From Chalciporus piperatus (Eukaryota > Basidiomycota > Agaricomycetes > Boletales > Boletaceae), in the NCBI GenBank assembly GCA_038093975.1, contig JBBPTG010000005.1, forward strand, positions 1 through 64,000: a stretch of 64,000 nucleotides of DNA, given 5' to 3'. Position numbers and translations under genes: made by a program. The notes below the pieces were generated by a model that saw only the letters and a list, made by a program, of their open reading frames with translations, searched no databases and was not told where the DNA came from. Positions 9,650 through 21,249 of this stretch are shown piece by piece; position 1 is the first letter of the stretch; every line of letters starts with the position of its first letter.

Positions 9650-12400
9650 AGGAAGAATGGCGTATTGATAGATTCAGTAATGGGAGGCCAGTAGTAGCTG
9701 TCGAAGAGAGTAAGAAACAGTGGTCTAGTTCAAGGTGTAGTAGCGCTGGTTCTCTGGTATGATCCGTGTCTTGGTACAGCCACGTGTTTGGGCGCTTCTA
9801 CGGTCGACTTGGCGAACATACTCGGATGCTCCGTTCATACCTTCCATCATTGTTGCCTCCGGACTTGAATGTGGTCGAGAAATGTACATCATGCATGATG
9901 GTAAGTATGCTCAACCTGGAAAGTGTCGGCTATAGTGAAGTCTGACACTGACAGCAGTCTCAGCTTCAATCCAATTACCAGATTACCACCCATCGGCCGC
10001 CCAGAATCAACACTGTCTCTGGGGTCTGCCAGATCTTCGTTGCGATGAACCAACCGCAATTTGCTGACAGGGCACCCCAGCGTGGAAAGTTCAAGTTGGG
10101 ACGTACTACGGTCTCAGGCTCTACCCCACTACACCTCTCACTCATTGGTCAAAATGACTGGTCCCTGACGCGGGATTGAGATGACCTCGGACATCCATGC
10201 CACGTGTCGGTTTGCAATGGAGTTTGTACGATGATCTGTCGCGGGATGGACGAATCTGACGGATATTACGCAAAAGAACATACGTGGTCTAATGTAGCCC
10301 ATCACGGGTAAAGAAACGCGACGCTTTGAGTCTCAAGCGCTTCAGAACCGCAGCACCAGCTCGACGAATTGTTTCCCGCTCATGGATTTCGGTCCCCCCC
10401 TCCGATACCTCTGCTTCTCTCTGGGCGCATCACAGCCTCGCGACTGATCAGGCTTAATTCATCACCGACAATGTGTCGTTTTCGCTTCAAGTTGGTTTTC
10501 GCTCGCTTCATCATTCGATTGTGCCTGGTGCTGAGCCCTTTTCCACGTCACCTCCGATTTTTTTCGTCCTATCTCAGCGGAGCGCGTAGTTTGTTGCTCG
10601 CCATGTTGACGCCATTATCGATCAACTACGTCCCCTTGCCTGAAGCTCCTTGTGTCTTTCATATCGAGTTCTTTCCTTTCCTTTCCGCCAATTTGGTCGT
10701 TGCCAACCCTCCTGGTGGGAAACGAGGACCTACAACGGACCCAAAGATTCGGTGGGGGCTTACCGGTCCGAAGCAGAAGACCCGATCTGAGGTCATGATC
10801 GTTGTCACAGAATGGAGGGATATCGTGACGATACGGCTCAAAGGCCCTCTAAACGTGTCATTGCTGACCGTCGGTGAGAATGGTTACACGATCGAGGGAA
10901 ACGGGACTAGCAGATCTCCGTGTCTTCTGCCAATATCACCCGAAACTTTATTTCCAGCTTGCTCCGGGCGCAATGACCACCTTCTACAAATTCCGAATAG
11001 GTTGAGAGCGATTTTCACGATTTGACAGACAATTTCATTCATCCCACTGGCGGCCACCAACAAGTTACAGTTACAGAAACGCCGCTTCAGCCGAGCGCGC
11101 TGAGCATTTCAGATGAATTTGCGAAATTGCCCAGCTTACGACTAACTTCTGGGCGTTTCCGATGACCAGTGCGCTCAAATAACAGTTGCGCTACATCTGC
11201 TCGGACTGTGGGTCCGATCGCTTCCACATAGCTCAATCACCGAGGCCAGCTGAGCCCTCCCCACCAATAGGAGGTATTTCTACATCTTAAAAAAATCCGT
11301 ATCCGAAACGTTCAACGAACGTTCTAACACACTTATGTTCCATCCTACATAGGTCATTATCGGCTCGTGGATGATCGTATGAAGCTTTAAACCGAAAGTT
11401 GCTTACCGAAATGAGATTAACCACTTAACAGCAACTTAACAGAGTCTAAAGCTTATTCGGTAGAGAACACCATTCAATACATATGGGGTTCAAGTTGGTA
11501 TCATGAAGCATGCGTGGCGTCATTTTATTGAATCTACTTACCTTGTAAGAGCCAAAGATACCCTCGGGATTCGGATTCAGATTCACTTGCGACCGAAGAA
11601 CAGATCGACACTGATGGATGTGTAATAGTCTTGCTTTACAGCCTAGGCTCTCTGGTCACCAGACTAGAAAATGGGCAAGAGAGGGATGTCGTGAATGCCC
11701 AAAACGAACTTCTGGCTCGGAAATCGTTTGCCTGCCCTTGGTCAAACGTAGAGTCGATTCTTGAAGACCCAGACCGATGGTGCCCAAGGCTTTCGGTACA
11801 CCCAGCTGAGCGGAAATTTGCCCAGAGAACATCCCGAGTTGAACGCCAGAACGCTCGAAATGGTCAGACCTATTCAATTGACCGTCAGGCACGTCCCCCG
11901 GTCAGAAGGTGGAGCAACGGTTCCATGCTCGATATCGACAAGGTAGCCACTACACCGAGCGAAAATCAATCTCAATCCATGCGTGGGTTAGGATGCGAAC
12001 ACTAGGACCTCAGCAGTAGTGCAAAGACTTCTAACTCACCTCAAGCATGTTCGGGTCACCTCCAGAAGATGGTGCCAAAGTATTCTTCCGAAGTGTGTTT
12101 TATTGGATGACGGCCATCATATGCAAAAAAAGCGATGCCTAGAGGTCGGATTACAATTACATCGCATGTGTCCTTCTACCCGATGGGATTACGATGTGAA
12201 CCAGGTTCCGCTAGGTTTCTGGCATCTTGGGGGATATAGCCACCCGCTCATTCACTCGGTGAGTGGAGACCAATGAAGGTCGATGGCCGTCTTCGAAGGC
12301 AAACTACCGATATTCAGAGAGATCCACACAACGACGGAGAAAAGTTCAAGCGCACTTCACCTCACCTCGGCGAGACTCACCGAGCCCTTGAGCATGTTCA
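9650..12400. other. 2.7-kb gene-poor region
   Basis: No gene is supported. The longest open frame is 10369-11025 (+, 218 codons). It begins at a non-ATG codon, has no recognisable domain and no codon pattern like the neighbours. A shorter frame at 11631-12005 (+) is equally anonymous. A small inverted repeat (AACGTTC, 3-nt spacer, GAACGTT) lies near 11310. The left part should hold the ALDH promoter. The region could contain a decayed element or a non-coding transcript, but nothing in the sequence shows it. Confidence 0.5.
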
Positions 12401-12946
12401 TCACTCCCCCATTTGATGCCCTCTCCTCGCAGCTTCCAAACACCCTACCTCCATCCCCTTCAACCAAACCACCTCAACACCCGCATCCCTCAACTTCTGT
12501 GCCCCCTCACATTTCACAAAATCATCCGGCTCGCCCACACCGATAATGCACCTCTTAACACCCAACTTGATCAGCGCATCCGCGCACGCGGGCAGACCCG
12601 ACGTCCGAATCGAACAAGGCTCGAGCGTCGTGTAGACGTCGGTGTGTGCGAGGAGTTCTTCGATGGATGGTGTGCGGGAGAGGGAGGGGAAGAGTGTGGA
12701 GAGGTCGGATTGGGTGAGAGATCGGGCTTTTGTGAGAGCGTTGGCTTCGGCGTGGGTGTTGCCTGGTAGTTCTCTGGAGTAGCCTGTAGAGAGGGTGACG
12801 GGTGCGAGGCCCGGTAGGCGCACGACTAGAACACAGCCGACACAGAAGGCGGTCTGTATGGGTATGCAGGCTTCTGATAGGGCTTCGCTTAATGCCAGTT
12901 GCATGAAGTTTGTGTCCTCATTCTCGGCGACATGGATATCAACCAT
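12401..12946 (-). CDS. RIB2: riboflavin-pathway deaminase (Rib2-type, DRAP deaminase domain)
   Basis: This is a single-exon, 181-residue zinc deaminase of the CMP/dCMP-deaminase fold. The zinc/catalytic motif HAEANAL (residues about 70-76) is followed by TTLEPCSIRTSGLPACAD, supplying the two cysteine ligands, and IIGVGEPDDFVKCEGAQKL. This pattern matches deaminases acting on 2,5-diamino-6-ribitylaminopyrimidinone 5'-phosphate, the second pathway step in fungi. In budding yeast Rib2 this domain is fused behind a pseudouridine-synthase domain; here it stands alone and starts at its own ATG. The stop codon of JIP5 lies 135 bp upstream on the same strand, so the promoter must be short. An alternative is another cytidine-deaminase-like enzyme, less likely given the PCSxRxSG form. 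Confidence 0.85.
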   Translation of the reverse strand: MVDIHVAENEDTNFMQLALSEALSEACIPIQTAFCVGCVLVVRLPGLAPVTLSTGYSRELPGNTHAEANALTKARSLTQSDLSTLFPSLSRTPSIEELLAHTDVYTTLEPCSIRTSGLPACADALIKLGVKRCIIGVGEPDDFVKCEGAQKLRDAGVEVVWLKGMEVGCLEAARRGHQMGE

Positions 12947-13081
12947 TGGTGGTGGCCCGGACGAGGTGTGCCAAGTTGTCGATGTGTTTCATCAAAACAC
13001 AAGATCTTCGGAAGCCAACAACATTCAAGCACAGCAACAAGTTCAACTAACGACAGCGAACAACGCGCATTACTATCGGCG

Positions 13082-14648
13082 CTACAAGTCAGAGAAGAAA
13101 TTTGGCTCCATATCAATTTCATTTCGCCCTTTTTTCGTCCTTCCCGTAAGATCCTTGTCCCCCTTTCTTTTCCGCTTCTTCTCTTTGGGCGCATCAGAAT
13201 CCGAGTCTTGGGATTCATGTCCTGGCTCAGCTTCCACAGTCGCTTTTGCACTGCCAGACGGTTCCTGATCGTCATCATCGGTCTCTTCCCCCGCTGGCTG
13301 TACCTCTTCGTCCGATTGTGCATCGGCGGCGCCCTCAGCTTCGCCCTCCTCATCGTTGTCATCGTCCTCGAAAACCTCCTTGAGATCTGTCATTTTGAGT
13401 ACGTCTTCATGTCCAGCACTACCTATCCATCTCCCTTCGCCGTTGAGATCGACGGCGATCCGTTCAATGGGGAATGACCCGTGATCGGCAACGACGCCGA
13501 GGAGTTTGGTAGGAAATAACTGCACTGCCCGTAAAAGACCGTCCGATGAACCCGTAAGAATGGTGGAGTGGGAGGAGGGATATGATGACGGTATGGCACA
13601 AAGGGCATCAATGGACAAGGGGTGTCTATGCAACCATGATGAGAATCAGACATGTTTGGGGTGATGAAGGAAGAACGAGGTTTTTTGGTGATCATTCTGG
13701 ATCTTGACTCACCCAGGAACTCGGTCGACACAATCACCCCACCCCTGGCTACGATTGAATACCGAGAGGATCCCCAACTGTGTGCCAACAACGACCTTTG
13801 AGTCGCTACATGTCCCAAGTCAGACGGTAGCCTGCCAAAGGGAGAGAAACGCTTACTTTCTTATTGCAACAATAGACAGCAACTCGTCCTCCTGATCCTC
13901 GGACTGTGCGAACGGCTCCAGTTTCTTTCCGCGTACATCAATGACTGACAAAGTGCCATCTGCGCTTTTTAGTATAAATATAAGTACAAGATCCAGATGA
14001 TCAGCTGCGAAGGATTGTTTACTACCTCGTGGATACGAGTTGTTTTTTGTCTCCAAGCCACAGAAAGTCGGAGATAAAATCAAAGTGATGGGCATATCGA
14101 CGTATCTCCTGTAGTCCTCTCGGGTCCCACAGCTGGGACGGCGTCAGAGTGAAGACAGCGCTGATCATTCAAACAACGCCCACCTTGATAACGCCGTCGT
14201 CATCACCAGTGCAAAACATGTTTGGCAGTAAATGTTTTATTCGATTGACGGGCGAGCTGGTCAGCCACTGACGACATTAAGGGATGGACAAGGGAGGTCA
14301 AACATGGTGCACTTACTCGTGTGCATCCTTGCGAGTGTCAGTGACTGTGCCTGTGGAGGTGTCGATTGTACTGAGTATGTCAGCGTTAGCGTCTGGGGCT
14401 GATGATAAGAACACGTACAAGATGGACTTTGATTTTCCCGCTGCAAAGAGATGAGAGCCGTCTGCATCAGTCGCTAGACATCGACAAGAACGTTTCGATG
14501 GTCTGATTGAGAAAGTCTGTTCGTGTTGGCCCTGTTCGTCATAGCGAAATGCCTTTACTGAGCCATTTAGCAAACCGGTGTATACGGTTGTGTTTGATGG
14601 ATGGAAAGCAAGGTCGAATATTTGGGACTCTACTTGTATGTCTGGCAT
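13082..14648 (-). CDS. JIP5: WD-repeat protein JIP5 (WDR55 homologue), ribosome biogenesis
   Basis: The protein is a beta-propeller followed by a long acidic and basic tail, as in the Jip5/WDR55 family, nucleolar factors linked to large-subunit rRNA processing. It starts MPDIQVESQIFDLAFHPS, and blades follow across five or more exons (TVYTGLLNGSVKAFRYD, MFCTGDDDGVIKLWD, DGTLSVIDVRGKKLEPF, KVVVGTQLGILSVFNR, STILTGSSDGLLRAVQL). The last exon continues with VLKMTDLKEVFEDDDNDEE, a Glu/Asp-rich stretch, a KEKKRKRKG nuclear-type basic cluster and the ending EPNFFSDL. A FFxDL-type end is a family hallmark. Introns have standard ends (for example GTAAGT after DTRKDAHE). The start is 153 bp from the divergent IRE1 start. 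Confidence 0.9.
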
Positions 14649-14801
14649 TGGCGATGAACGTCGACGACTGGGTGACAGTCCCTTATTAACCGGACATGTC
14701 CGATCAGCGGTGTGACAGGGCGAGTTTTCTAGCGGTGCTCAGCGGTGCTCCCGTGTTCGTTACCAACTCGCTTGCTCAACTCGATGGATGTTTCTTGACC
14801 G
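14649..14801. promoter_or_regulatory. divergent promoter shared by JIP5 and IRE1
   Basis: Only 153 bp separate the two start codons. The interval holds a perfect 12-bp palindrome CGGACATGTCCG (14691-14702), which has the CGG-N6-CCG form bound by many fungal Zn2Cys6 regulators. It also holds a tandem 10-bp repeat AGCGGTGCTC (two copies, about 14734-14753). Start codons this close imply overlapping control of a ribosome-assembly gene and the ER-stress sensor. Confidence 0.6.
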
Positions 14802-17800
14802 ATGCGTCCACTCAGCTGCTCTCTTTTATCTCTTTTCTTTCTCTGTGCTTCCCTTGTTCTCGCTGACTCTCTCGCTCTTCACCGCGACATCTCCACCACA
14901 ACCGCATTCCAGCGCAGGTCTATCCCCGGCGCTCGTGTGCGACGCTCTCTACCCAAACATACCCTCGGTGAAGATGGCCAAGGCGTAAAGCTGCTCGACA
15001 TCGTCCTCGTTGCCTCAGTCGACGGCAGCTTTCACGCCGTCAATCGCACTTCGGGCCAAAGACTATGGTCCATGTCCGCAGCGACCAGCGATATCCCTTC
15101 CAGTCTCGCCCCTCTGGTCCGCACCAAACATGCCGTCCTTGACCACGACCTCATAGACGACGACGACGCTCACCAGGAGCTCTACATCATCGAGCCCCAG
15201 TCGGGTGACATATACGTCATGTCTACCCCGACGAGCCCACTACAACCTCTTTCTTTGTCCATGCCCCAACTCGTCGATTTGTCTCCCTACAAGTTCCCCA
15301 GAGAGGACGACCAACGGGTGTTTGTTGGCAAAAAAGAGACATCCCTCTTGTCCATTGAACTCGAGACTGGCAAGGTCAAGACCATCAATGCCGAGTGTCC
15401 CTGGAACCCATTCGAAGACCTCCAAAAGGATGAGATTGATCTTGACGAACTCGAAGAGTACTTTTCAAAGAAAGACAAGCCTACCGCCACAGAAGTATTC
15501 ATTGGGCGCACAGGTAGGCTTCCAAAACGATCATGTGTAAAACAGGTTTAGAACAAAATCAAAAAGACTATCATGTATCCATCTACACTCGAAGCAACTC
15601 TCAGTCTGGTCGCCAACCTCCCGCCCAGAAACTTTCTTTCTCGTCCTACGGACCCAACATGCAGGACAACGCCGTTCAAGCTTCCTACCTCCGAACTCCA
15701 GACAACATCTACATCGAGTCCCTCCCCAATGGCCAAGTCTTGTCTTTCAGGGCACGCGACAGGGACTCGATAGATCCATATATGCGTCGAGAGTCTCAAA
15801 TTTTATGGGGACAAACCTTTGATAGCCCGATGTAAGTGACTCGGCTCCTGTCTGACATCGCAGCTCCTGATTTTCTCCTGCCATGATCATCCCTCAGAGT
15901 CGCTATTTTCGATGTCCTATCTCGACGTTCAGAGCTTTTCGTCCTTTTACAGCCTCGCCCACCAATCTCGGATGTTCTCAGGGGCTTCGACGAGACTTCT
16001 TCTGCCTCGATCTATGACCCCGACATGGCGTATGTTGGCCTTGTGGAAGAAACAGGATCATTGTTCGTCCTGGCTAACGACCACTTCCCCCTCATCGCAT
16101 TCGGGGACACCGAATACAACATCAACTCTCGTTACATTGACCCACCCTCTGCTGGCGGTACGGACCTTCCGGATAAAGTCGATGCTATAACAACGCGTCG
16201 CAAACTCAGAGAGCTATGCGATGAGTCACCGTTTGACACTCGGTGCTTGATCGGAAAACGACCACTTGATGCATCGTCCCTTAACAAGAGACAGCTCCCT
16301 GGCGTTCCTTCCGTCGAACTCCCGCCCGAAGTTGACCAAGGTAGGAACGACGTCATACATCCAGCGGAACCCTTCCCAGAACCCTCAGATACCAACATGT
16401 CGACCACCATGGACTCGTCGACCGTGATGGGGGGGACTTTCAAAGCTTCCACGTTGGGCACGGTCATATTTGCTATGGCTTTTGGTTCCGCCTGGTTATT
16501 CAGAGACAAGATTCCCCTGCTCTCCCGGAGATCCGTACCTGAGATTCGGACTTCATCAGCGCCGTCATCTAATATCCCTCAAGCCATTTTGGCCCCCGTA
16601 TCACCAACCCCAGCATCAATACCCGACGGAGACGTCCCGGATTCATCAGTACCCCGATCATCACCATTAATCCCCGACGCATTACAACCCCCCGCCCCTG
16701 CCCCTGTTCCACTGCAGGCAGTTCAGACTCCACAACCACCCACTCCAATTCCCACGAACCCACAAATAGCAGACTCACCTGCGGTAGCGACAGCTGACGA
16801 AGTTGAAGAGAGCGATCGTGAAGGAGACGCCGCCGAGGCCACGCATAGAAAGCGAAAGCCGAGACGGGGACGACGAGGGAAGAAGGGGAAGGGAAACAAT
16901 GCTGCAGCGAATGGTGCAGTTGATGAGACGGAGGAGAATGATGGGGAGGGTGCAAAAGAGGAAGTTGGTGCAAGTGGGGAGGAGAACGCGACGGAGCCCG
17001 TACAACCGACGTTGGTGGTGCAGTCGAGGCCCAAACCTGTTGCACCTTCGCTCATTGTATCAGACACCATTCTTGGCGAGTCCTTTCCGCACAGTAGATC
17101 TAGCGACTCGCTGACTATTTTCCAGGATTTGGCTCGCATGGAACACTCGTGTTCCAAGGGTCACTCCAAGGCCGCGCAGTGGCTGTGAAGCGCCTCCTTC
17201 AAGACTTCGTTAGGCTCGCTTCCCGTGAAGTCAGCATCCTGCAGGAATCAGACGACCACCCCAACGTCATCAGATATTATTATCAAGAATCTCATGGCAA
17301 CTTCCTCTACATCGCTCTCGAACTATGTCCTGCCTCTCTTGCCGACATCATCGAATCCCCCGACCAATACCAAGAAATCGTCGCCACCTTCGATCCCAAA
17401 CGCGCGCTCAGACAGATCACATCTGGACTACGCCATCTCCACTCCCTCAAAATCATACATCGAGATATCAAACCCCAAAACATCCTCGTCTCGGCCCCCA
17501 AAAACGGCGCGATAGGCAAAGACGGGGGCCGGAGAATGTTGATATCCGATTTTGGACTTTGCAAAAAATTGGAGGTGGACCAGACGAGTTTCTTACCGAC
17601 GGCGCATGGTGCACAGGCGGCTGGTACGGTGGGTTGGAGAGCACCCGAGATTCTACGTGGGGATGTGAAGCTGGACGATTCTCTGAGCGACGATACGTCC
17701 CAATCATCGAGTGGAAGTACGGGCACGGTGCTTAATGGACGATCGACGCCAACGACGAAGCCAACGACACGGCTTACGAAGGCGGTGGATATTTTTGCAT

Positions 17801-18548
17801 TGGGGTGTTTGTTCTATTATGTCCTCACGAATGGCTCACATCCATACGGGGGGAAGTTCGAGAGGGAGGTGAATATTATCAAAAACGTGAAGAATTTAGA
17901 TGGGTTGGAGAGGTTTGGAGAGGAGGGATCGGAGGGTGTTGATTTAATAGAGAGAATGTTGCATCCCGAGGCCCCAAAACGGTGCGTCGGTCGCTTTGTT
18001 TCTCCCTGTCCCTTCGCTGACTCCAGTTTCACCCAAACAGACCAGATACCACGTCCTGTCTCGTACACCCCTTTTTCTGGGACCCAGCACGTCGACTTAA
18101 TTTCCTCCAGGATGTATCTGACCGGTTCGAGATCATGTGTCGAGATCCTCGGGATCACAATCTCGTCGTTCTCGAGACGGGTGCCTATGATATCGTGGGA
18201 CATGATTGGCACGCAAGACTGGACAAGGTGTTTATCGAGAACTTGGGCAAGTTTCGAAAGTATGATGGGAAGAGCGTGCAGGATTTGTTGAGGGCTCTGA
18301 GGAACAAAGTGAGTCTTCTGCGCCTGTGTATCGGTCGTGGATGCTAACACACCCCCGTGTAGAAACATCACTATCAAGATCTTCCGGATCATGTGAAACG
18401 CACGCTAGGTCCCATGCCTCATGGGTTCTTGGGTTACTTCACCAGGCGGTTCCCAAGACTGTTCATGCACGTTCATGGCGTCATCTCGGATACACATCTC
18501 TACACCGAGTCGATGTTCAAGTCTTATTTCGAGCTCAACGAGTCGTGA
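14802..18548 (+). CDS. IRE1: Ire1, ER-stress sensor kinase/endoribonuclease
   Basis: Ire1 senses unfolded proteins in the ER lumen and, on oligomerising, cleaves HAC1/XBP1-type mRNA. The six-exon model (14802-15513, 15567-15831, 15898-17075, 17126-17981, 18041-18308, 18363-18548) gives 1,154 residues. A signal peptide (LSLFFLCASLVLADS) precedes a luminal beta-propeller (IVLVASVDGSFHAVNRTSG; IYIESLPNGQVLSFRARD). One membrane segment (TLGTVIFAMAFGSAWLF, encoded near 16450-16500) and a long low-complexity linker with KRKPRRGRRGKKGK follow. The kinase has GFGSHGT, AVAVKRLL, HRDIKPQNIL, SDFGLCKKL and GTVGWRAPE. The KEN RNase domain includes LVVLETGA, DWHARLDKVF, FRKYDGKSVQDLLRALRNK and HHYQDLP. 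The third intron has a GC donor. All catalytic motifs are present. Confidence 0.96.
17076..17125 (+). other. GC-AG intron in IRE1 at the kinase glycine loop
   Basis: Exon 3 ends ..ATT CTT G and exon 4 starts GA TTT GGC TCG, giving ILGFGSHGT, the nucleotide-binding loop. The only cut that keeps this reading uses donor GCGAGT, with branch-like GCTGAC and acceptor TTCCAG. The nearest GT (GTCCTT) gives the wrong frame. The 50-nt intron is not a multiple of three, and retaining it leads to a stop at about 17188, before the kinase. Confidence 0.85.
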
Positions 18549-19026
18549 TCGACGGTCCGGTTTTGGCTTCTTTCGCGTCCATCGCCTTGCCCGCCCCGTT
18601 CCATCTCCTCCGATCTATCCGATGTCCCATACATGTCCTACTAGGACTTACATACTGTACATGCTGTTTGGCTCCCACTCTCCACGGTTGGATCAATTTC
18701 CTTCGACTTCTTCAAGCTGATCTCTGCCAGGATTTGATATCCACATTTCTTGACGTGCCTTTTTTTACCGCTATTTAATGTACTCTGAAGACAACTTTCT
18801 CGACTACCCTCCTACCTTGTAATCTGTATTGGTACGCTAGCGATTGCTTTCGATCTCAACTAAGTAGACAGACACGATTAAGCAATACACTTGGTAATCT
18901 CCTGGCGGCCATAGAATGAAAGAGATGGTCTGATGTTCGACTCATTACTAGACCAAAAACACCTCGTCTATGTACGCTCTCTTCCTAGTCCCAGACCACG
19001 ACTGCGTAATCGACTCGTACCTCTAA
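18549..19026. other. convergent intergenic region, 3' ends of IRE1 and SES1
   Basis: About 480 bp lie between two convergent stop codons. No gene is seen. The open frames here read antisense through 3' untranslated sequence. Confidence 0.5.
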
Positions 19027-20852
19027 TTATGCCTGTTTCCTCTGGAAATTCTTGGGTAGCTCTTTCTTCCATGGCAGGAAATCACGTCCTTGCATATATG
19101 GTCGTAGCACTTCGGGTATGACGAGACCCTATCCCACGACATCTCGTTCAGTCGTGCGGAATCACGATGGGAGCGAGGGACGACTCACATCGGGCGTCTG
19201 GTAGTTCTCGACGAGACAGCACAGCGCGCGCTCGGTGGCACACATGGTTCCGTTGAGCATGTGAACGTATACTTTACGTTGTTGATCTTTCGATTTGAGA
19301 CCGCAGCGAACTTCGAGTCGTCTGCTCTCTATTTTCCAGCAAAATCACGCTTGAGCTTTGCGTTCCAAAGCCAAGACCACGGGGAACTCACGATAATCCG
19401 TGCAATTCGAGCAAGACACGAGTTCCTTGTAAGCCCCCTGGAACGGGAACCAAGCCTCCAAATCGCATTTCTTCGACGCTGCCAAATTAAGTGCCCCACT
19501 GACGATCGCAACCACGCGATAAGGCAGCCCGAGGCTCTGATAAAACGCCTCGCTGTTTGCGAGCATCGTGTCGAACGTGTTCCAGCTGTCTTCAGGGGCT
19601 GTGATCACGAATTGTTCGACCTTTTCGAATTGGTGGACTCGGAAGATACCCCACATGTCTCGTCCTGCAGAACCGGCTTCCTTACGGAAACAGGTGGAGA
19701 AGCCGGCGTAGTAGATGGGGAGTTGGGTTTTGGGGTCTTCGAACCATTCGTCAGCGTGGAAGGCCGAGATGGGTTGTTCGGAGGTGGCGATGAGGTATTT
19801 CTCGTCTTCGCTCGCGATGACCTAGGATTGTACGTACGATCGAGTTTGAGTTATCGACGAGGGACGAGAGTGAGGGGTGACGAACCTTGTAAAGTTCCTC
19901 ATCAAATTGGCTGAGCTGGGCGGTCTTCGCCATGACATCCCTGTTGACCATGAATGGTGGTTGGATCTTCTTGTAACCGCGTTTTCGGAGGAAGTCGAGG
20001 GCGTATGTGACGAGGGCTTGGTTGAGATCGACACCGTCGTCTGTGAGGAAGTAACCTCTGTGTCCGGCTACCTTTGCACCTGTGGACGTTTGACTGCGTG
20101 ATCAGGACGGGATGTGGAGGATGGTAGGAAGGATATGGAAATACCTCGCTCGAGATCCATCGCATCTAGTCGGAGGAGAACTTCATGGTGGGGCATGACA
20201 TCTGTTTTCTTTTCTACTTGACCGTTGGGACCATCGGGGTGCCATGTACGTAGTGTCACATTGTCATCCTGCGTTGCGTAGTATGTGAGCGAGTTGTCTC
20301 GGAGCAGACACTTGCAAAATACACACCTCTGTCAAGCTGACTGGAACGTCCTTGGCGACGATGTTTCCAACGTTGCTCGCCTTTTGGCGCATGAGAATTT
20401 CGTATTCACGTGTCTCTTTCCGCTTGGCTTCAACTTGAGCATCGAGGGCTTTCTTCTGTGCGACGAGATCGTCTGCGTTTTCCTTGGCCTAATAAGTGGA
20501 GGATCGCCGTGAGATGCGATACATTGATTATGAGCATTCGGACATACCTTCTTTTTGGCACCAATGTCCTTCTGGACCGCGTTTACTTGTTTGTTGAGGC
20601 CGTTTAGGTCAAAGTCCACTAGAGGCAGTGGTCAGCACACGACCGATCTCGATCGGGATGATATATCCGATCATGCCTAGGAATCAAGAGAAGCCAGAGA
20701 GGACGGATATACGTACTTCTGACCCACTCGGCATACATCTCAATGACTTGATCGACGAGCTCAACGGACTCTCCGCGTTTTCGTTGAGACTCGCGGATCT
20801 CCTCTGCATTTCCGCCCTTGCTGGATATGAAGGATGTTACGTCGAGCGTCAT
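19027..20852 (-). CDS. SES1: seryl-tRNA synthetase, cytosolic
   Basis: This class II enzyme charges tRNA-Ser with serine. The N-terminal start [10 protein letters not shown] leads into the coiled-coil tRNA-binding arm ([55 protein letters not shown]), split by introns. The catalytic domain follows: [43 protein letters not shown], motif 2 [20 protein letters not shown], and after it FEKVEQFVI and [19 protein letters not shown]. The last exons give [20 protein letters not shown] (motif 3 region), VENYQTPD, and a basic tail ending before TAA at 19027-19029. The absence of a presequence and the basic tail fit the cytosolic form. No lesion is visible. Confidence 0.95.
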
Positions 20853-21249
20853 GTTGTGCAGTGATGTTCAAGATCTGTTCAAGGGTATATCTGACTCGTT
20901 ATGACCCTCTGCTTGATTTTATCTTTCCAGCGAGTCAGATAGTCTCGTTACGTAATCGATCCAGTATGTCCACCCAACTCCAAAACGGATAGCTAGAAAC
21001 TCGAGTCAGTTCTGTTATGGATACCACAGGTTCAGATGGACGACAAAGATCCATTTTCGGTGCATGGGGTGACCTGGAGTGACTCGAACAGCGACGAGGA
21101 CGACGTACTTGACAAGGACCCATATGAATAAACAGATGCAAATAGTTTATCGGGCGACGTGTAAACTTTGTAATTCAATTTATCAAAAACCCACACGCAT
21201 ATCTCGCGGCCCGTCTATTCCTTTCTCTGCCACACTCCCTCCCCCGGCC
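20853..21249. promoter_or_regulatory. divergent promoter of SES1 and the acidic nuclear-type protein, with possible uORFs
   Basis: The starts of the minus-strand SES1 and the plus-strand gene at 21250 are 397 bp apart. On the plus strand a 31-codon acidic frame (21036-21131; MDDKDPFSVHGVTWSDSNSD) and a 9-codon frame at 20966 lie before the next start. If transcription begins upstream of them they would act as upstream ORFs. I see no clear TATA box. Confidence 0.4.

Noticed and set aside
10369..11025. 218-codon plus-strand frame
   Set aside because: Starts without ATG, has no motif and no support from neighbouring splice sites; kept only as a note in the gap entry.
11985..12045. Possible minus-strand tRNA relic
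   Set aside because: The T-arm-like TTCGCATCC lacks the invariant bases, and no acceptor or anticodon stems pair.
12889..13477. Plus-strand frames over JIP5
   Set aside because: They mirror the acidic/basic tail of JIP5, which has a far better protein signature and intron structure.
19261..19914. 217-codon plus-strand frame
   Set aside because: Antisense to the catalytic exons of seryl-tRNA synthetase.
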